In this document: positions 1 through 14,300 of the stretch, piece by piece
Numbering within the stretch: the first letter of the stretch is position 1
Layout: the number at the start of each line of letters is the position of its first letter
DNA from: Adineta steineri
Lineage: Eukaryota > Rotifera > Eurotatoria > Adinetida > Adinetidae
Reading direction: 5' to 3'
NCBI GenBank assembly: GCA_905250115.1
Contig: CAJNOI010000040.1
Coordinates: 259,927 to 323,926, forward strand
Length of the DNA stretch: 64,000 nucleotides
Translations under genes and position numbers: made by a program
The notes under the pieces: model-generated
The model's database searches: none
The model's input: the letters and a program-made list of their open reading frames with translations, nothing else
What the model was told of the DNA's origin: nothing

Positions 1-1791
1 ATTGTGCGGGTTGGTAGCAATACTAATCTGCCAGAGCAACACTTTTTTCTTATAAAATAATATAAATTGTTAAATGTGAAATTGGAGATGATAGAATTCA
101 ATTGAAGTTATTATTTTTGTTGATCAAATATCATATGACAAAGACTAAGTTTATATAAAAGAAGCCTTTTTATGAAATGAAACAGTGGTCTATTTGAATA
201 TTATGCAATGTATGTTTGTAATGTGTCGCTGATTTTAGAAGTGTTGTAAGAATAATATGTATTGATAAGTTTTCATTGAAATCGAATTTATATATAAAAT
301 AAAATAGACAATATCAAAAGTCTTTGAATTTATGTCATTAGTTTTTAACTGTTATTTATGTTCTCAATTAGGAATAATAATTGCTTGACATAGAGAGAGT
401 ATTCGTTATAAAGTATATACATATATATTGATATCTATAGTTTTGTACTATTCTCACTAATATTTATTGATGATTTTTGTGCTAAATGATAGAATAATTA
501 GAAAATAAAATGAGAATATTGACATTGAATAAAAGAAAGTAATTGAAGAATAACTCCATTTAGCAACGCAACAGACTGTGTATAATTGAGAAAAAAATGC
601 TTGAAACGGATTGTTTCCTTCAGCTTTTTATGATATTTAAGTAGATGGATTATACATATGTTTCTATTTAGTATAGATTAATATGTACAAAGTATAAAAA
701 TATCGATATATCATATTATATTTTTGTTATTATTCAATCAAATATAAAACGTATAATCTAAAGTGAACTAAGACTATTCATTTTTTAATAGTTATTCAAT
801 AGACTTGAATACAAAGTCTATACCCTATGATTGAAGGGTATGCACATATGTTTTGTTTCTGTAATTTGACCACATGGGTGTCCAGAAAAAAAGGCGGTTA
901 TTATCGATGTGTTTGTTCATTTCATTCATCTGATATCAACAACTATACACAGTTGGCGTCAATATTAAATCGACACATGCTGTTCATCTTTCTTTACAAG
1001 TATATACACATATGATTCGTATCATCTAGTTTTTATTACTATTTAAAATTAAAAATAACGAGTATATGGCATGACCTTAGCGAGTTCAATATAAAGATAA
1101 AAAAAAAAAGAAAGAAGAATTATTTATCAATTCAATCTTCATCGCTATATACTTGGCCGTTTGTCGTATAGTCAAAAGAATAAAAAAAAAAGAAAACAAA
1201 AGAACATATATATATATTTATATCCGTAGTCATCATAATATGTGTAAACGAAATAAAATATTGAAAACATCACGTTGAATTGTATATGTTTTATATTCAC
1301 ATACACATGCATAAATGTATATATCAGGTCATTTTCTTATATTCGAATGTCAAACTACTTGACCTATGATAATGACAATATAGAAAAATAACACCTTTAT
1401 GCATAGTAAAGATCTTCATTAGAGAAGATTGAGCACGACATTTATTTTAAAACAATTTAAGATTAACCTCTTATATGAACAAAAAAAAAAAAAAAAGAAA
1501 ACCTAAATAGTATGACAAGTATTATAAAATATAAATAGATAAGCTATGTATTGATTTTATATGGATGAATAGTACGATTTTCAATAAAACAATGACATTA
1601 AGTAATATCCTCTATCAATCAACACATACAGTAAGACAAAAAGAAAGAACTCTCAACACGTCTCGTATTATTATGACAAAAACGACATTCACTGACCGAT
1701 GGTCTACTCCTTTCTTTTCCTCTTTGTTCTTTTGTTCTTCTTCCTTAGACTCTCGGATAAAGCGAAGAGCACTTCGGTCACTTTTTCAGCT

Positions 1792-1822
<31 letters not shown>

Positions 1823-2517
1823 GTGAGGTTATTACTTTGAGCGAACAAATTCTTTTTCTCTGTCTCTCTTACTCTCTCTCTCTCGCTCTCTTAGTCTCTA
1901 TACGAACACACGTCAAAACGACGTTAAGGTATGTATGTATTACTTATAGATGAACAAACGAAGAGAAGTAAGAATAAGAGAATTGACCGGAAATTGAACG
2001 CATGCACACAAAACAGGTGCCTTTATATGAACAAATATATTGGTATTGCATAAGGTTTTTTCTCTATTCTCATATAAACATTATTGACAAGTGTCATTTT
2101 TATCATCAATTTGGTCCATCTGAAAGATTATTAATCTCTATTGGAAAACTACAAATAACAAAGCTTTCTTTCCTTGATTTTAACACTCATATAAACATAC
2201 ACAGTATCTCGAGTTATGAAACATGGTATCCTTCATATATAATGTCTAATCGCTGAACAAACAGTTGTACAGAAAGAAGACTAAGTAAGAAGTAGAAGAA
2301 GAAGAAGAAGAAAAAAAGGAGAGAAAGAAGAATTAACAACAGTAGAGTATACGTAGTAAATGTTCTTTTGTACACTTTCTTCTTTTCATTTATATAAATA
2401 TGAAGAAATTTGATATATACAATGTTTCCAATTTAAAATAAAAAAGAATTTCGACCTTGTTTTCGTTTTGATTAAGAACATTTACGAGGTAAGCAACTCA
2501 TTTTCTCACATATTACA

Positions 2518-2559
<42 letters not shown>

Positions 2560-3417
2560 ACACGGCCGTCGCCATCATTATTGCACCATATCATCAAACT
2601 AATGATGAGTATTTGACGGGCTCCTTCAACGAACGGAATATAGTAACGTATAAAGGTACCTTCTCATTCTGTGTCTCGTTCTTTTTCCAGCTGCTTTGCA
2701 CTTTATGTTAGTTTTGTCGTTTATGACGTTATATATTGTTTATGTAAGTACAAGATGTGACAAGCCTAGATGAAGTGGTCGACAATATTTTTTTTATGTC
2801 ATATATTCATTGACCGATTTTGTTTTTTGATATTCTAATCGTACAACAGCTTTCTGATGAGTTGCGCTCGAATGCTTAATCTACAGACCGATTGACATTG
2901 TGAGATCGTAAAAAATTTAGTTATATTATATATACATATATATATATATATATTCTTTATTCTGTCTTCTTTCTCTTCTATTTTTTGTTCCCGACAGTGT
3001 ATGTTGATGCTTCTCGAGTCTTTGCTTCAGCCACTCATTTTCCTTCTTCGAGGCTGAAAAATGAAAATCGTTTCTTTCCCTCCCTTCTCCATCATCTCCT
3101 CTCCCTACTTCTCATTCTTGTTCGCCTTTGTGTTTAGCTCTAATCATATATGTGTGTCTAGTAGGCGCGCGCACACACACACACACATATAAAGTCGCAT
3201 GAACACACATACACAATACGATGTCAATAACTTAACGTGTTGCACTATTTTGATTAAAAAAAAATCTTCGTTTATTGCAGATTGTTCTTGCATTTTTACA
3301 TCCTACTTGTCTTTTTTCTCTATCATCGCTATCACTATGATTATGACAAGACAACAGCAATAACAACATTAATTTCATTGATTAATTGAGCATTCTACAT
3401 TTTGCTCACGTTCGACG
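1..3417. other. AT-rich non-coding upstream region
   Basis: No reading frame here has gene-like composition; the short frames are low-complexity or cut by AT tracts. The stretch holds simple repeats: TA runs near 1791-1814 and 2525-2557, a CT-rich tract at 1859-1891, GAA-rich sequence near 2296-2316 and a GC/CA run near 3165-3188. It probably contains the promoter and 5' UTR of the SH3 gene that starts at 3418. No other gene can be supported. Confidence 0.6.
2525..2557. repeat. (TA)n microsatellite
   Basis: An uninterrupted alternating TA tract of about 33 bases. It is the longest simple repeat in the window and lies in the upstream non-coding region. Confidence 0.9.
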
Positions 3418-6400
3418 ATGTGGAAGAAAATCAAAGAAATTTTGTGTAAGCATACTGGTAAGTTTTCTTATTATTTTTGTTCTTTCACTAGAAGACATGC
3501 ATAGTTATTTTGTACGATGATGTACATGCATCGATCTACATATCAATATACATATGCATCTGGCATCATTTCACCTTATACTGACTACATGTGTTGTCTA
3601 CGGACGATCATACTAATGAATGACGATGATATGATGCCTTAAATCAGACAGAATAGATACGATAAACGAGGCAAATATAAGAAGAGAAATGAGAAGATAA
3701 GCATTTCCCTTTAGCTTATACTTCACCCAAAGACTTTGACGAGACAATAAATGATAGAATGCATACAAGCATTGATTTTTATTGTATCTAAGATTGATAT
3801 ATATATATTATATTATATAAAAGCATGGTCAATATTAGCCAAAGGAAATGTTCATCTAAAGAATAGAAGAAGAAGAAAAAAATTGAAATAAAAGACTAAA
3901 CTTGTTTGATTAGCTCTCGTTAAAAGACAAGAATTTTTAACCTTGGCCTTTTTTCTATCTACATATATAAATATATATGTATTTGACAATGTCAAAAAAT
4001 GAAATCATGCAAGAATAAATATTGTATTCGATATTAATATATACTCTATGGACGGAAATCCGATATTATTTTTTAATATCAATTCGTAGTTCATAATAAT
4101 AACGTCGACTTATTATTTTTGTCATTTAGCTTACAAAGATGAATCAAATACTACTTCAACACGTGGCACAATATCTGCTTCTGTGATTGACCTAAAACCA
4201 TTACCATCAACACCATCACGACGAACGGAAACACTCCATCATCATCATCATCATCATGAACCTCATCATCGTCGACCCTATCGGAAAGTAACAGGCAAAA
4301 GTACTTTGAACAAGACTGATGAGCATTGTCGTTCGTTGTTTAATCTTTTACCAACATCATTTCGCTCTCGTCATCATCATCAACAAGCTTCAAATAACAA
4401 AGGAATAGATGCTGTAAGTATAAACTACAAGAAAAAAAACAGAAAAAGAAAAAGATCTATTGCGTCATATTGTTGTTTCGACTTATGTAGTGACACTTCA
4501 TTCATTCATCGTCAATACATATATACATATCAAGAATTAAGAGTGTGCATAGCCAGCCGTTCTCCAAAGACAGACGATAGAACAAATTGACTTTTTTCTT
4601 TCTTTATGTAATACAATTGTAATCATCCTAAGAATATTTAGCAGGAAACAAGTATGATATAATCATCATTAGTATATACAAATTTATTATTATTTTATTT
4701 CATTTTATTGACTGATGATGATTATTCTTTACAGTATAGAAAAAAAGAAGGAATTCAATAAAGAATTCTTCTTTTATTCTGACTTGTCATTTATCAATGT
4801 ATAATTAGATCAAACATATATGTATTTATTTATTTATTCAATACTAACAAGTTTTCTATTTTAATAGAATCAGAAATCTATTCGTTGATGTTTGTTTTTG
4901 ATAATGTCATTTCTCACACACACACATGATTCTACTTGTTGATATATGAATAAAACGATAGATCGTTTGAGTTATTATTATCTATTCAATAAAGATAACA
5001 ATAACGTTTCTACATAATATATCTTTCGTCAATTTCTCATCGGATTATACACATCAAAATAAGTACTAAACTCTATCATCTTGATTAAATTTTATTTTAT
5101 TTGTTGCTTATTACAGTTCAATCTTTTATTCTCAAGGGTATATTCTATTCCCATTATTAGCAATATGTTCATCTCGATTTTTAATGAAATGATGAGCACA
5201 TCTTTTTCCATCCATTTCTATTCTCGTTTTCATTCATTCCATACAGCAGAAACTTAATTATTCATGATTAAGAATTTACATAGAACACAAAAGAAGAAAA
5301 AAAGGAAAGAAGAAGAAGAAGACGAAGATGATGATGATGATGATGATAAAGAAGAGAGAAAAAAAACCAGAAGTAATAAATACCCTGTATGAGATGATTA
5401 TTTGAGCTACATCTCAGATTTTTCTTCTCCTATGCTATAAGCTAATCATCTTGATTTTACGCTTGATTTTAGTTTCTTTTTTTTTTTCCTTCATAACATC
5501 GACAGTTCATTATGTTATATAAAAATCTCAACTAGAAAATTAGTTACGCAAAGTTAGAAAAGTCATATAGATATAGTGAGAAAAGAAGGGAAAAGAAAAA
5601 GAAAGAAAAACCATCAAGTCAACAACGACCTTCTCGCTTTTTTTTTCATCATTCATAGCTATTGACTAAAGGTAATCCGGAGTAAACATTGTATTTATAC
5701 ACAATCAAATCAAAGAAAGAAAAGTAGAAAATAATCTATACATGATGATATATTGCTTATTTCTTTAGTCGACGACAACTACAACAAAAGCATCGCCATC
5801 AATTGATATATTCGGCACGGATTACGATTCTGGTTATATGTCTCAAAGTGTTTTAAATCGTACATCATCATATGTATCATGTTATTCAGCTGTTGCAACA
5901 ACAATGCCTGTTCCATCTATGATATCACATGGTTCAATTGAAAGTATATTAAATGGATATTCAAAATCAAATCCAGCTAATATACGTATTCTTATACGAA
6001 AAAATTTTGAGCCATTTGCTCAAGCACATATTGGTGTTACCAAAGGTACACTTGTTACAGCTTTATTTTCACGTGGTCCATGGCTTTACATACGTATTGA
6101 ATCGACTGGACAAACAGGTTACATTCCACGTATAATATGTTCATTATATAAAAATCGTATAATAACAACTGATAAAAATTATTCTCATCATCATCATCTA
6201 TCAATATCTTCCACAGATTCATCATCAAATAAAGATGATGAACTTGATTTAACAGTATCATCACCAAATAATAAATGTTTTATTCGTCCATATAGACAAC
6301 AACAAAAAAATAAAATGAATCGTTATCTATCACATAGTTCAGCTTTTATTAATGATCAAGAAAAATCAACAGAATATACAAAAAAATATTTAGCAAAAAT

Positions 6401-8653
6401 TGATTCTGCTGAACGTGAAAGACGTAATACATGTACTCTTCCGCCACCACTACCATCAACATTAATTTCATCGAAAGATCGTCGATTAACATTAGGTTCA
6501 ATTAATTGGCCTATAACAACAAATCAATCAGATACAGTTGGTATTCATCAAATCAATGATATATCAATAATAAACAATAAAGAAATCTTACCACCACCTC
6601 CACCACCAAGAGATACTGATTCATCAAGTACACAAGATTCTGGTTATTCAGAATCAACACCTTATTTTCTCGTACAACAAGCAACACCCGACACAGAACA
6701 ACCACCAACAATAACCAATCCGTCAAAAGTAATATGAATACTTCTTCTTTTTGTTTCCCCCTTGAACCATTTTTAGAAAGGTTAGAGGTGTCAATTTAAA
6801 TTTACTATTATTCTATCGGATATTACCTAGATAAAAATTCTGAAGGAAATGTTCTTTTCTTTATTCATCAATGAATTAACAAGTAGGAGAAGGAATATTA
6901 ATCATGTATGATTTAAATGAACAAGAATCGGTTTCTTTTTTTGATTAATGAGTTTTCTAATAATTTGGTATTTATGCGGAAAATTAAAGTATAGATAATA
7001 GGATAGCATTTCTATAAAGAAATAAAAGATAGATTACGTAGTAAATACATTACAGAAAAAAAAAAGAAAAAGCTAAATAATTAACAGATATAATTTATTT
7101 TTCAAGCATGAAAGAACATGAAAAATGCTGACATATAATATTGTTTTATTGATTTCTGAAAAAAAAACCTAAATGATTTATATATGTTGTGTTTACTTTT
7201 TTTTTGCTTCTTAAATAAGACATAGACATTCATAGAAAGAATATCTCCTAAAGGCAAAAAGAGCATTCAGGAGAAAATGATCCCTTTTTTTTTTCTTTGT
7301 ATGCTCTAGTGACTTATATCAAGTGTAAGTAATCAAATCTGGCCTTTTCTTTTTCATTCCTAAAACATTCATCGGGGAATACATGCACAGTTTAACGTTC
7401 AAATGATAAGTATATGCAAATAATATCCACCTGATGTAATACAATCTAGATATACATAATCATTACTGATAAAGAATATGTTCTATTTCAATGAAATTTA
7501 TTAAATATTAATTTTTTAATTATTTATTTTAAAGAAATCAACTGCATCAGCTCATTATGTTACTATTCGACGCTCATCTCTTCTGAAAACTCCTGATACA
7601 ATAAATACATATCATAATTCACTTCGACGACAACAACAACAAACAATTGAATCAAATCATCCTGTTCAACATCGACATACACTTCTAAATGGTTTATCAG
7701 TCAATGATATGTTAGCAAATAATATTAATAAACGTCATTCATTTGGTGCATTTCATATGAATAATAATGAAAATTATGATCAATTATTAACAAAATCAGT
7801 CAATTCAACAAATAATTCTTTACATTCACGTCCAATTGAATTTGCTTTAATACGAAATGTTCGTCGTGATAAAGACGATTTATATCAACGAATAAAACCT
7901 ACCATACATAATTTACCTAAAAGTCATCGACAAATTCCTGCAAGTATCATTTTAAAACATCATCGTCAACAACAAAAACAACAATTTGGTAGTTCACATA
8001 GTGCATTTCGACCTGTTCAACCAACATTAAAATCAAAACGTGCATCAAGTGAAGGTCATTCACCTTCAAGTGAACAACAAATTCTATCTCCAACAATCTC
8101 ATCGTCATCATCATCATCATCATTATCATCATCAACTTCATCTTTATCAAAGATAAAAAAATCGTATTTATTAAAACAAAGACGTTTATCATGTGATATA
8201 CCTATGCCAATTTTATCATATAAAAATTCCAATAGTCTAACACGTTCTGTATGTGGTCAAACATCAATGAAAAATTTAAATCATTTTTCACGTACAATGA
8301 GTGAAATATTATGTGATCAATTTAGTGAAATAAATTTAGATGCAATAGAAAAAGATTCACTTACACAACCAATTATAATAAAAAATTCACAACAGATGAA
8401 AAAAAATTTAAATCCCCAACAAAATTTATTTACAATAACAAAAGATTATCGAAGTTCACGTGCATCATTTTCTGTTAAACGTGGTGATTCTGTTAATGTA
8501 CTTAAACAAGTTGGACGAGCCTGTTTTCTTGTTCGAAAACAAAATAATGGACAAATTGGTTTTCTACCTAAAGCATTAATGATACCAACAACACCAACAA
8601 CAAAAATCGATACTTTCCTTGAAACACATGGTTATCGAGAAACGGTTATATAA
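3418..8653 (+). CDS. Two-SH3-domain scaffold protein, possibly Dlish-like
   Basis: Four coding exons fit: 3418-3457, 4130-4413, 5769-6728 and 7535-8653, summing to 2403 nt (800 aa). Donors are GTAAGT, GTAAGT and GTAATA; acceptors are TTTAG, TTTAG and AAAG. The first exon encodes only MWKKIKEILCKHT. A His-rich stretch lies in exon 2. One SH3 domain is at about residues 178-236 (ends GQTGYIPRIICSLY) and a second close to the C-terminus at about 728-779 (VKRGDSVNVL, then GQIGFLPKAL). Between them are proline motifs (LPPPLPST, LPPPPPPRD), a QDSGYSE motif and long Ser/Asn/Gln-rich linkers. SH3 domains bind proline-rich partners, so an adaptor role is inferred. The SH3 sequences and placement recall Drosophila Dlish/Vamana, which has three SH3 domains; this comparison is from memory and weak. 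Gene structure is well supported, orthology is not. Confidence 0.75.
4414..5768 (+). other. Long intron 2 of the SH3 gene
   Basis: This 1.36-kb intron runs from a GTAAGT donor to a TTTAG acceptor. It is AT-rich with GAA/GAT simple repeats near 5300-5350. A reading frame runs from exon 2 into it as far as 4590, but that extension is Lys/Arg low complexity and looks like intron read-through. No other feature is seen. Confidence 0.6.
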
Positions 8654-9434
8654 TTTTACAGTCTGTTTGTTTTTAGTTGTGAATTAACATTATCTATATT
8701 ATTATTATTACTACTATACGCTCCATCTCTTCTTTTTTTCTTCTTCTTTGTTTTCTAGTCCTTCAAGTTTCTTTTGTTCTGTTTCATCGTATTCTCGCCC
8801 CACCATTTCGATCTGTGTTATACATATTGTAATCTATTTAAAAATGTTTTTTTTCTGACATATGTATAAGTTTAATCGCATTTTAGTTCACAATTTGTAT
8901 GTGATAGAGAATATGACATACAACGACGACAAAAAAAGAAAAATGAAAACTCAGGATAATAAAAAAAAAAATTATTGAATTCAATGTCAAATTATATTTA
9001 TAAAAACGTCTTCAGATAACAAATAGCCGCGATATTTAAAATCAACGTTATAATTAAATTACAACTCAGATGGTAATTCGATTGTTCATCAACAGACGTG
9101 TTTATATTTTATTTCTAACTTCTGGTCATTAGATTCGAACAGAGGTACCACATAGTTATCATCCTATAAAGCCAATCGTACAAAATTTAATAAATATCCC
9201 TCTATTCATTCTATCTATATACAGATGTCAATATGCTATCTACAAATAATATGTTACTTTTTTGTTAAATTAATATTTAATAGTAAAAACTCAATCAGTA
9301 TATGCTGGATTTTATCTATTTCATAAAAAATAATTTGTTTAGAGAATAAAAACTATATTAATCGAAATAATAATAATAAATAAATAGAATAATTCATCCA
9401 GTGTGTACTAATGTATTAAGACAAATAAGAGAAC
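8654..9434. other. 3' flank of the SH3 gene
   Basis: AT-rich intergenic DNA after the stop codon, with pyrimidine-rich tracts. It leads into the tRNA gene. No coding exon is apparent on either strand. Confidence 0.5.
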
Positions 9435-9506
9435 GGCCTGATGGTCTAGTGGTATGATTCGCGCTTCGGGTGCGCGAGGTTCCGGGTTCGATCCCCGGTC
9501 AGGCCC
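9435..9506 (+). tRNA. tRNA-Pro (anticodon CGG)
   Basis: A complete cloverleaf can be drawn. The acceptor stem GGCCTGA pairs with TCAGGCC. A D-arm follows with GGTCTAGTGGTATGATTC. The anticodon stem CGCGC/GCGCG closes a seven-base loop TTCGGGT, with anticodon CGG at 9467-9469. The T-arm is CCGGG TTCGATC CCCGG. There is no intron and no encoded CCA. A T-run at 9514-9521 is a typical RNA polymerase III terminator. The internal A-box and B-box (GGTTCGATCC) are intact, so the gene looks functional. It stands alone between two protein genes. Confidence 0.97.
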
Positions 9507-11339
9507 TCCTAGAATTTTTTTTAATATTCTACATCGTTTTCTTTCTTTACTATAAGTACTATTATCTGATATAAGATTTCTTACTTTATAAGAGTATTAA
9601 CAACTATATTTGATTATTATTTAAGAATTCTTAATCTTCTAAAGTACTTCTTTAGATTTAAATTGAGCATTTTGATTAATAGATTATTATATATCTTGAT
9701 GTATTATCTATTGAATTGCATATGCAATTTGCCTTGAATATTGATTAAATTATGTATAGAAAAAATTATTTTCAGATTGCAAACAGAAATTCTTATAAAT
9801 TAATTTACACATAAATATTATGAAATTATAGAATCATTAGTTTATATTAATTCAAATTATCATTGCTTTTATCCTTCTCTTTTCATATATAAATAATAGA
9901 TTTTGATTACAGAATTCTATCATGATCATACGATCGAAGATTAGTTTTTCTTCTTCTTATACTTATAATAAAATAGCGCAATCAACTTCTTATATACATT
10001 CAATTATCGATCTTACATACAAATAGAAACGTTTCTAAATAAATATGATGCAAAATTACTTAGCTTGCACATTTTATATGTATTATCTAAAAGCAGTATG
10101 AAAAGAATTTCATATGAATAATCAAATAATTAATGAAAAAAGAAATGGAATCATTAAATAAATTAATTTTATATTTTCACTATAATTATTATTCCGATAG
10201 AGAATTGATGAACAGATGTCTAAATATTGAAATATTTGAAACAATAAAAAAAACCAATGTGTCACATCGCATCAAGTAATCAACTAAAAATATTCTTATC
10301 GACCATGAAATGATTCTATAAGTGAAGCAAAAATGTCGATTTAATGCAAGGATAAAAACACAATTTGTGATTAGTTTCAATGTATCACGAACTATTTTAC
10401 TAAATGAACTTGTTCTTCATTTTAAAAAGGATATACAGAATATTGTGCAATAAACGATATGTAATTTTCTATCAACTAACTGATTTGATCCTTTAAGTAC
10501 TAGTGGGGCTTATAAGCCCCACTTTTTTAAAATTTGATAAATTTCGAATAACTCACGAATGCAGAGACTTTGACGCACATATTTATGTAAGATTAAGAAC
10601 CCTACTGAGTCAGTTTTTGGTTCCCGCCTGTACACCTCCGAGGAAGTGGCTAAAATATTTCTCATCATTTCCGGAGAAGGCACGGCTAAAAGTTGAAAAT
10701 GACTTGAAATGTTTTTTTAAAGTGTGGATAATACCCCAATGCTCACACGAAATATCAATTTTTAAAGAGATTTCGTCCATAGGTTGAATCATAAGTCTCA
10801 AAGGGTTAAAAAATGAAAACTTTGAATTGTAAATGAATATGATCACAGATAATTTTTAATCCTTTTGACTTTAAAATTACTTATGGCCTTTTATTATCGT
10901 TATCTTCAAAATATAATAAAAACTGTTATCATATACTATTTGACAAAAAACTTTTCGCGGTTATCTTGTTTCTTGATAATACAATAGATTTCATACGCTC
11001 ATTGACATTGAGTATTTCAATGTAATATATATTATAAAAACAATTAATTAACTCGAGGTCATCTATTACTTCAGTAGCGTCCTCTGGTAAATTTTTTCTT
11101 CTTCTTATATTATTGGTGTATATGGGAACAGCTGTTTTAATATATCGATAAAACCATTATATACATTTGTCGAATAAAAACGAATAACAACATTTATCTA
11201 CGATAAATAGGTTCCAAATAAAATAATATTAATAATATTAACCTTGAATAGCAATCTTTGTTTTTTTTTTGTATTTCATTGATAAAGAAGAAAACAAGAA
11301 TGATTGTTTTTGATTTGTTTTTAGCTTAATTGAATAAAT
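9507..11339. other. Intergenic region before TBC1D30
   Basis: This is AT-rich DNA with no convincing coding frame. At about 10500-10800 the base composition is less AT-rich and begins with a perfect 20-nt palindrome, which may mark an old repeat insertion. Just before the TBC1D30 start codon is a pyrimidine-rich TTGTTTTTAG that looks like a splice acceptor, 15 nt from the ATG. Confidence 0.5.
10503..10522. repeat. Perfect 20-nt palindrome followed by a T-run
   Basis: The sequence GTGGGGCTTATAAGCCCCAC equals its own reverse complement and is directly followed by TTTTTT. It stands out as GC-rich in AT-rich surroundings. It could be the end of a degenerate transposable element or a cruciform/hairpin site. 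Nothing in the sequence decides between these. Confidence 0.75.
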
Positions 11340-14300
11340 ATGGCCGATGAATTTAGTGAAATTGATTTGAGTGATAATGCTACACCGATTCAATCAAATG
11401 AATCTCCATCGAATCTTCGAGCACGTCGAAAAACTTTTACTACAGCAGCACCAAAATATATTTCAAATTCACCATCGCCGACAAATCAATTAAATGCTCC
11501 AATATATCGAAATGATTCATATCATGATTTACCTTCACCGCCACCATTATCACTTCTTGATAGTAGTGGTTCATTATCAATATCTTTTAATACACCAACA
11601 ATATCTAATCGATATATGCCTTCACCAGTATCATCTCCGCTACCAACGACAATCCCATCTGACACAGCATCTTCATCGCCAAAGAATCTAGCACGTTCAG
11701 CTGGTCTTACTGATTTAACAAGACGTGCATTTCATTTTCCGATTTCAAAACAAGATTCCATTATTGATTCATTATTATGTGCATTATATGAACGTGAAAA
11801 TAGTACATATGGTTTATCATCATCACAAGATAGTGATACTGTAACGACTGGTAATTGTACTGATCAATCATTAAATGCACGACGATTAAGTGATGATTCA
11901 ATCTTAAATAATGATGATGCTGGCTTTTCAAGAACAAATCTTGCTAATAAAAGTAAATTTTTATTATTAAAAAAAATAACAAAACTAAAGAATCACTATT
12001 ATGACATAGGAAAAGATTAAGAAAAAACTCTATACACATATATAGATGTATGATGTATTCTTTAAATATTATATTCTACTTTCTATTCGAAATATGAAAT
12101 TGTTTTTCTTAATATTAATTTGTAATATTTACATCTAGAAATTCTATTAGGTATTCCAGATTTACGATATTTATGTGCTCAAATTCAACAACAGATTAGT
12201 CAAGCAAATGCAGTACTTGTTAAAAATCTTCGTCATCGTGATAAAAGTCTTTCTAAAATACAACGAAATTGTGATATTATTACAGCTATTTTACAAGCAG
12301 GCTCTCTTAAACGACGTAAGTTTCAATATTTAAATACACACAAATAAATAGTTTTTCATAAATTAATCAACTTAAAAACTCAATTCTTTTAGCTCATCTT
12401 TATATATTATAAAAGATAAGCAAAGTGCAGAATTCGATTCCCTAAATTATTTATTCTATTTTTCAGCTTGTCGCTTTAATTTCACTATTATAATTTCGTC
12501 ACTAATCAAAGTTCGATTATGTCATCTTCATCGCTTGAGAATATATAATCGAAAGAATGTTATGACATACAGCTATTCACTAATCTTATAAACTATTGAT
12601 TTGTTATTATGACCTTGATTCTGCTCAAAAAAATGAATGATCTCAATAGCACATTATTTTCTTTTATTCGATCTATTTTCATATCACAAGAGTACCTTTG
12701 TAATCAATATGCTTACTGTCAAGATATTTTCCCGCTAATCTATTGTTTTTCAAATAATATTCGAATTCTCTCGGGAAATATCAGATATTTAGAATAAATG
12801 AGGTTAGTTAATTAACTATTATATTTGTAAAGGTTAAAAATACTAAATAAAATCTACGAGAAATTAGAACACTACAAGAAGAAAAAAGCTTTTATTTACA
12901 TGACGACACACTATTAAAAAAATGTAAATGTTATATTCATGTGTCGATGCATTATTCGAAAGAAATCAGACTTTTGTACATAAAACAAAATGATTTTTTA
13001 ATGATCAGACGAGTACTTTACATATAATGAGTCATAATTATTCGTCTTTGTTATGTTGTCTATTGAATTCTGTTTTTTTCTCGTCAATATTATATTTCGA
13101 CATGTCATAATATTTCTTTTTCTTTTTTGCATCACTTTCTTTCGTTCTTGTTTAAAGACTACGTCAACGATTAGTTACAAACTACAAGTTTTCTTTTGGA
13201 GTATGTCTTTTAAGTGGCATACAATGACGAATAGTGTCGTCATCAATATTATTAACATGAGAATAGTATTAAAGTAAAAGTAAAAATATTTAGTAGAATA
13301 AATATTATTGCCTATATTTTGTTTTGTTTGAGAATTAGCATTTGTATGCGCATGCGGAAACTAGATTCTTTCTTTTTTTTTTCTTTTGTCTTCTGTCAAA
13401 CGTTATTTTTATGTGGAAAAAAGAAAGGCAGAAATAGTGATGAACGACAACAAGTTAAGATGATGGTAGTCACACGCGAACATCTGCCTAAGCACGCGCT
13501 ATTCTTCGTATAAGATACATGGCAATGATAACATAAAGTTCAATAGAATTTTTATTCCGAGAAAAAAAAAGAAAACGACGATTCTAGAAGAAATGAATTT
13601 AGTAAAAAGTAGAGTAAAGAAATTTTCTTATTCGTCTCACATACTTTACCTTATTTCCTTTTTAATATTCACTAAAGTGATTCTTCATATAAAAGAGAAA
13701 CAGGACTAGATAGAGAAAAATATTTGTTATTTTTCTTTACTTAATGGTACAGAACATTCATTGACTTGTATCCGTATATATTCATTACTTTTTCAAGATG
13801 ACGATCGGCACCACATTGGAAACATCAACAGATTTTTTATTTTCATCATTAACAAGTAAGATAAATATGTGTAAAACAAAAAATGTTCAATATTTATTTG
13901 TTGTCTCGCTTCTTGTCTAACGGATATTAATTATTTAAGAAAGAATATATATAAAATAATGTTATTTTTATTTTTTTTTAAAGGTGAAGATACAACAATG
14001 CGATTTTCATTAACACCATATTCAGGTGAAAAAGGTTTTCAACAATGGAAAGATGCTATTTCAGTTGCAATAAGAATGCCAGGTGGAGTACCACCTTCAA
14101 TTCGTCAAAAAGTATTACAAATTAAAACATCTCTATTTAATTCATAATCGAATTTATTTTAGTTATGGATTTCATTAGCAATGAATTATATTCGTGAAAT
14201 ACATCTTGATTGGGATAAAACATGTCGATTTGCATTTAATAATTGTTCCAATCCAGATGATGATCAACTTGGTATTCAAATCGTTAAAGTAAATTTTTTC

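Noticed and set aside
4414-4590. Continuation of the exon 2 frame of the SH3 gene past 4413
   Set aside because: A GTAAGT donor at 4414 and the correct phase of exon 3 show this is intron; the translated tail is Lys/Arg low complexity.
7947-8192. Minus-strand frame antisense to the SH3 gene with Met-rich run
   Set aside because: It is the complement of the TCA-repeat Ser stretch of a firm coding exon.
10503-10846. Two opposed frames of 94 and 78 codons in the GC-shifted block
   Set aside because: They overlap each other and show no family motif; more likely a decayed repeat than a gene.
13799-13854. Exon-like segment in TBC1D30 intron 2 with CAAG acceptor and GTAAG donor
   Set aside because: It breaks phase with exon 2. 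Direct joining of 12315 to 13984 restores an Arg and the family sequence around KRR and RFSLTP, and makes the total length divisible by three.
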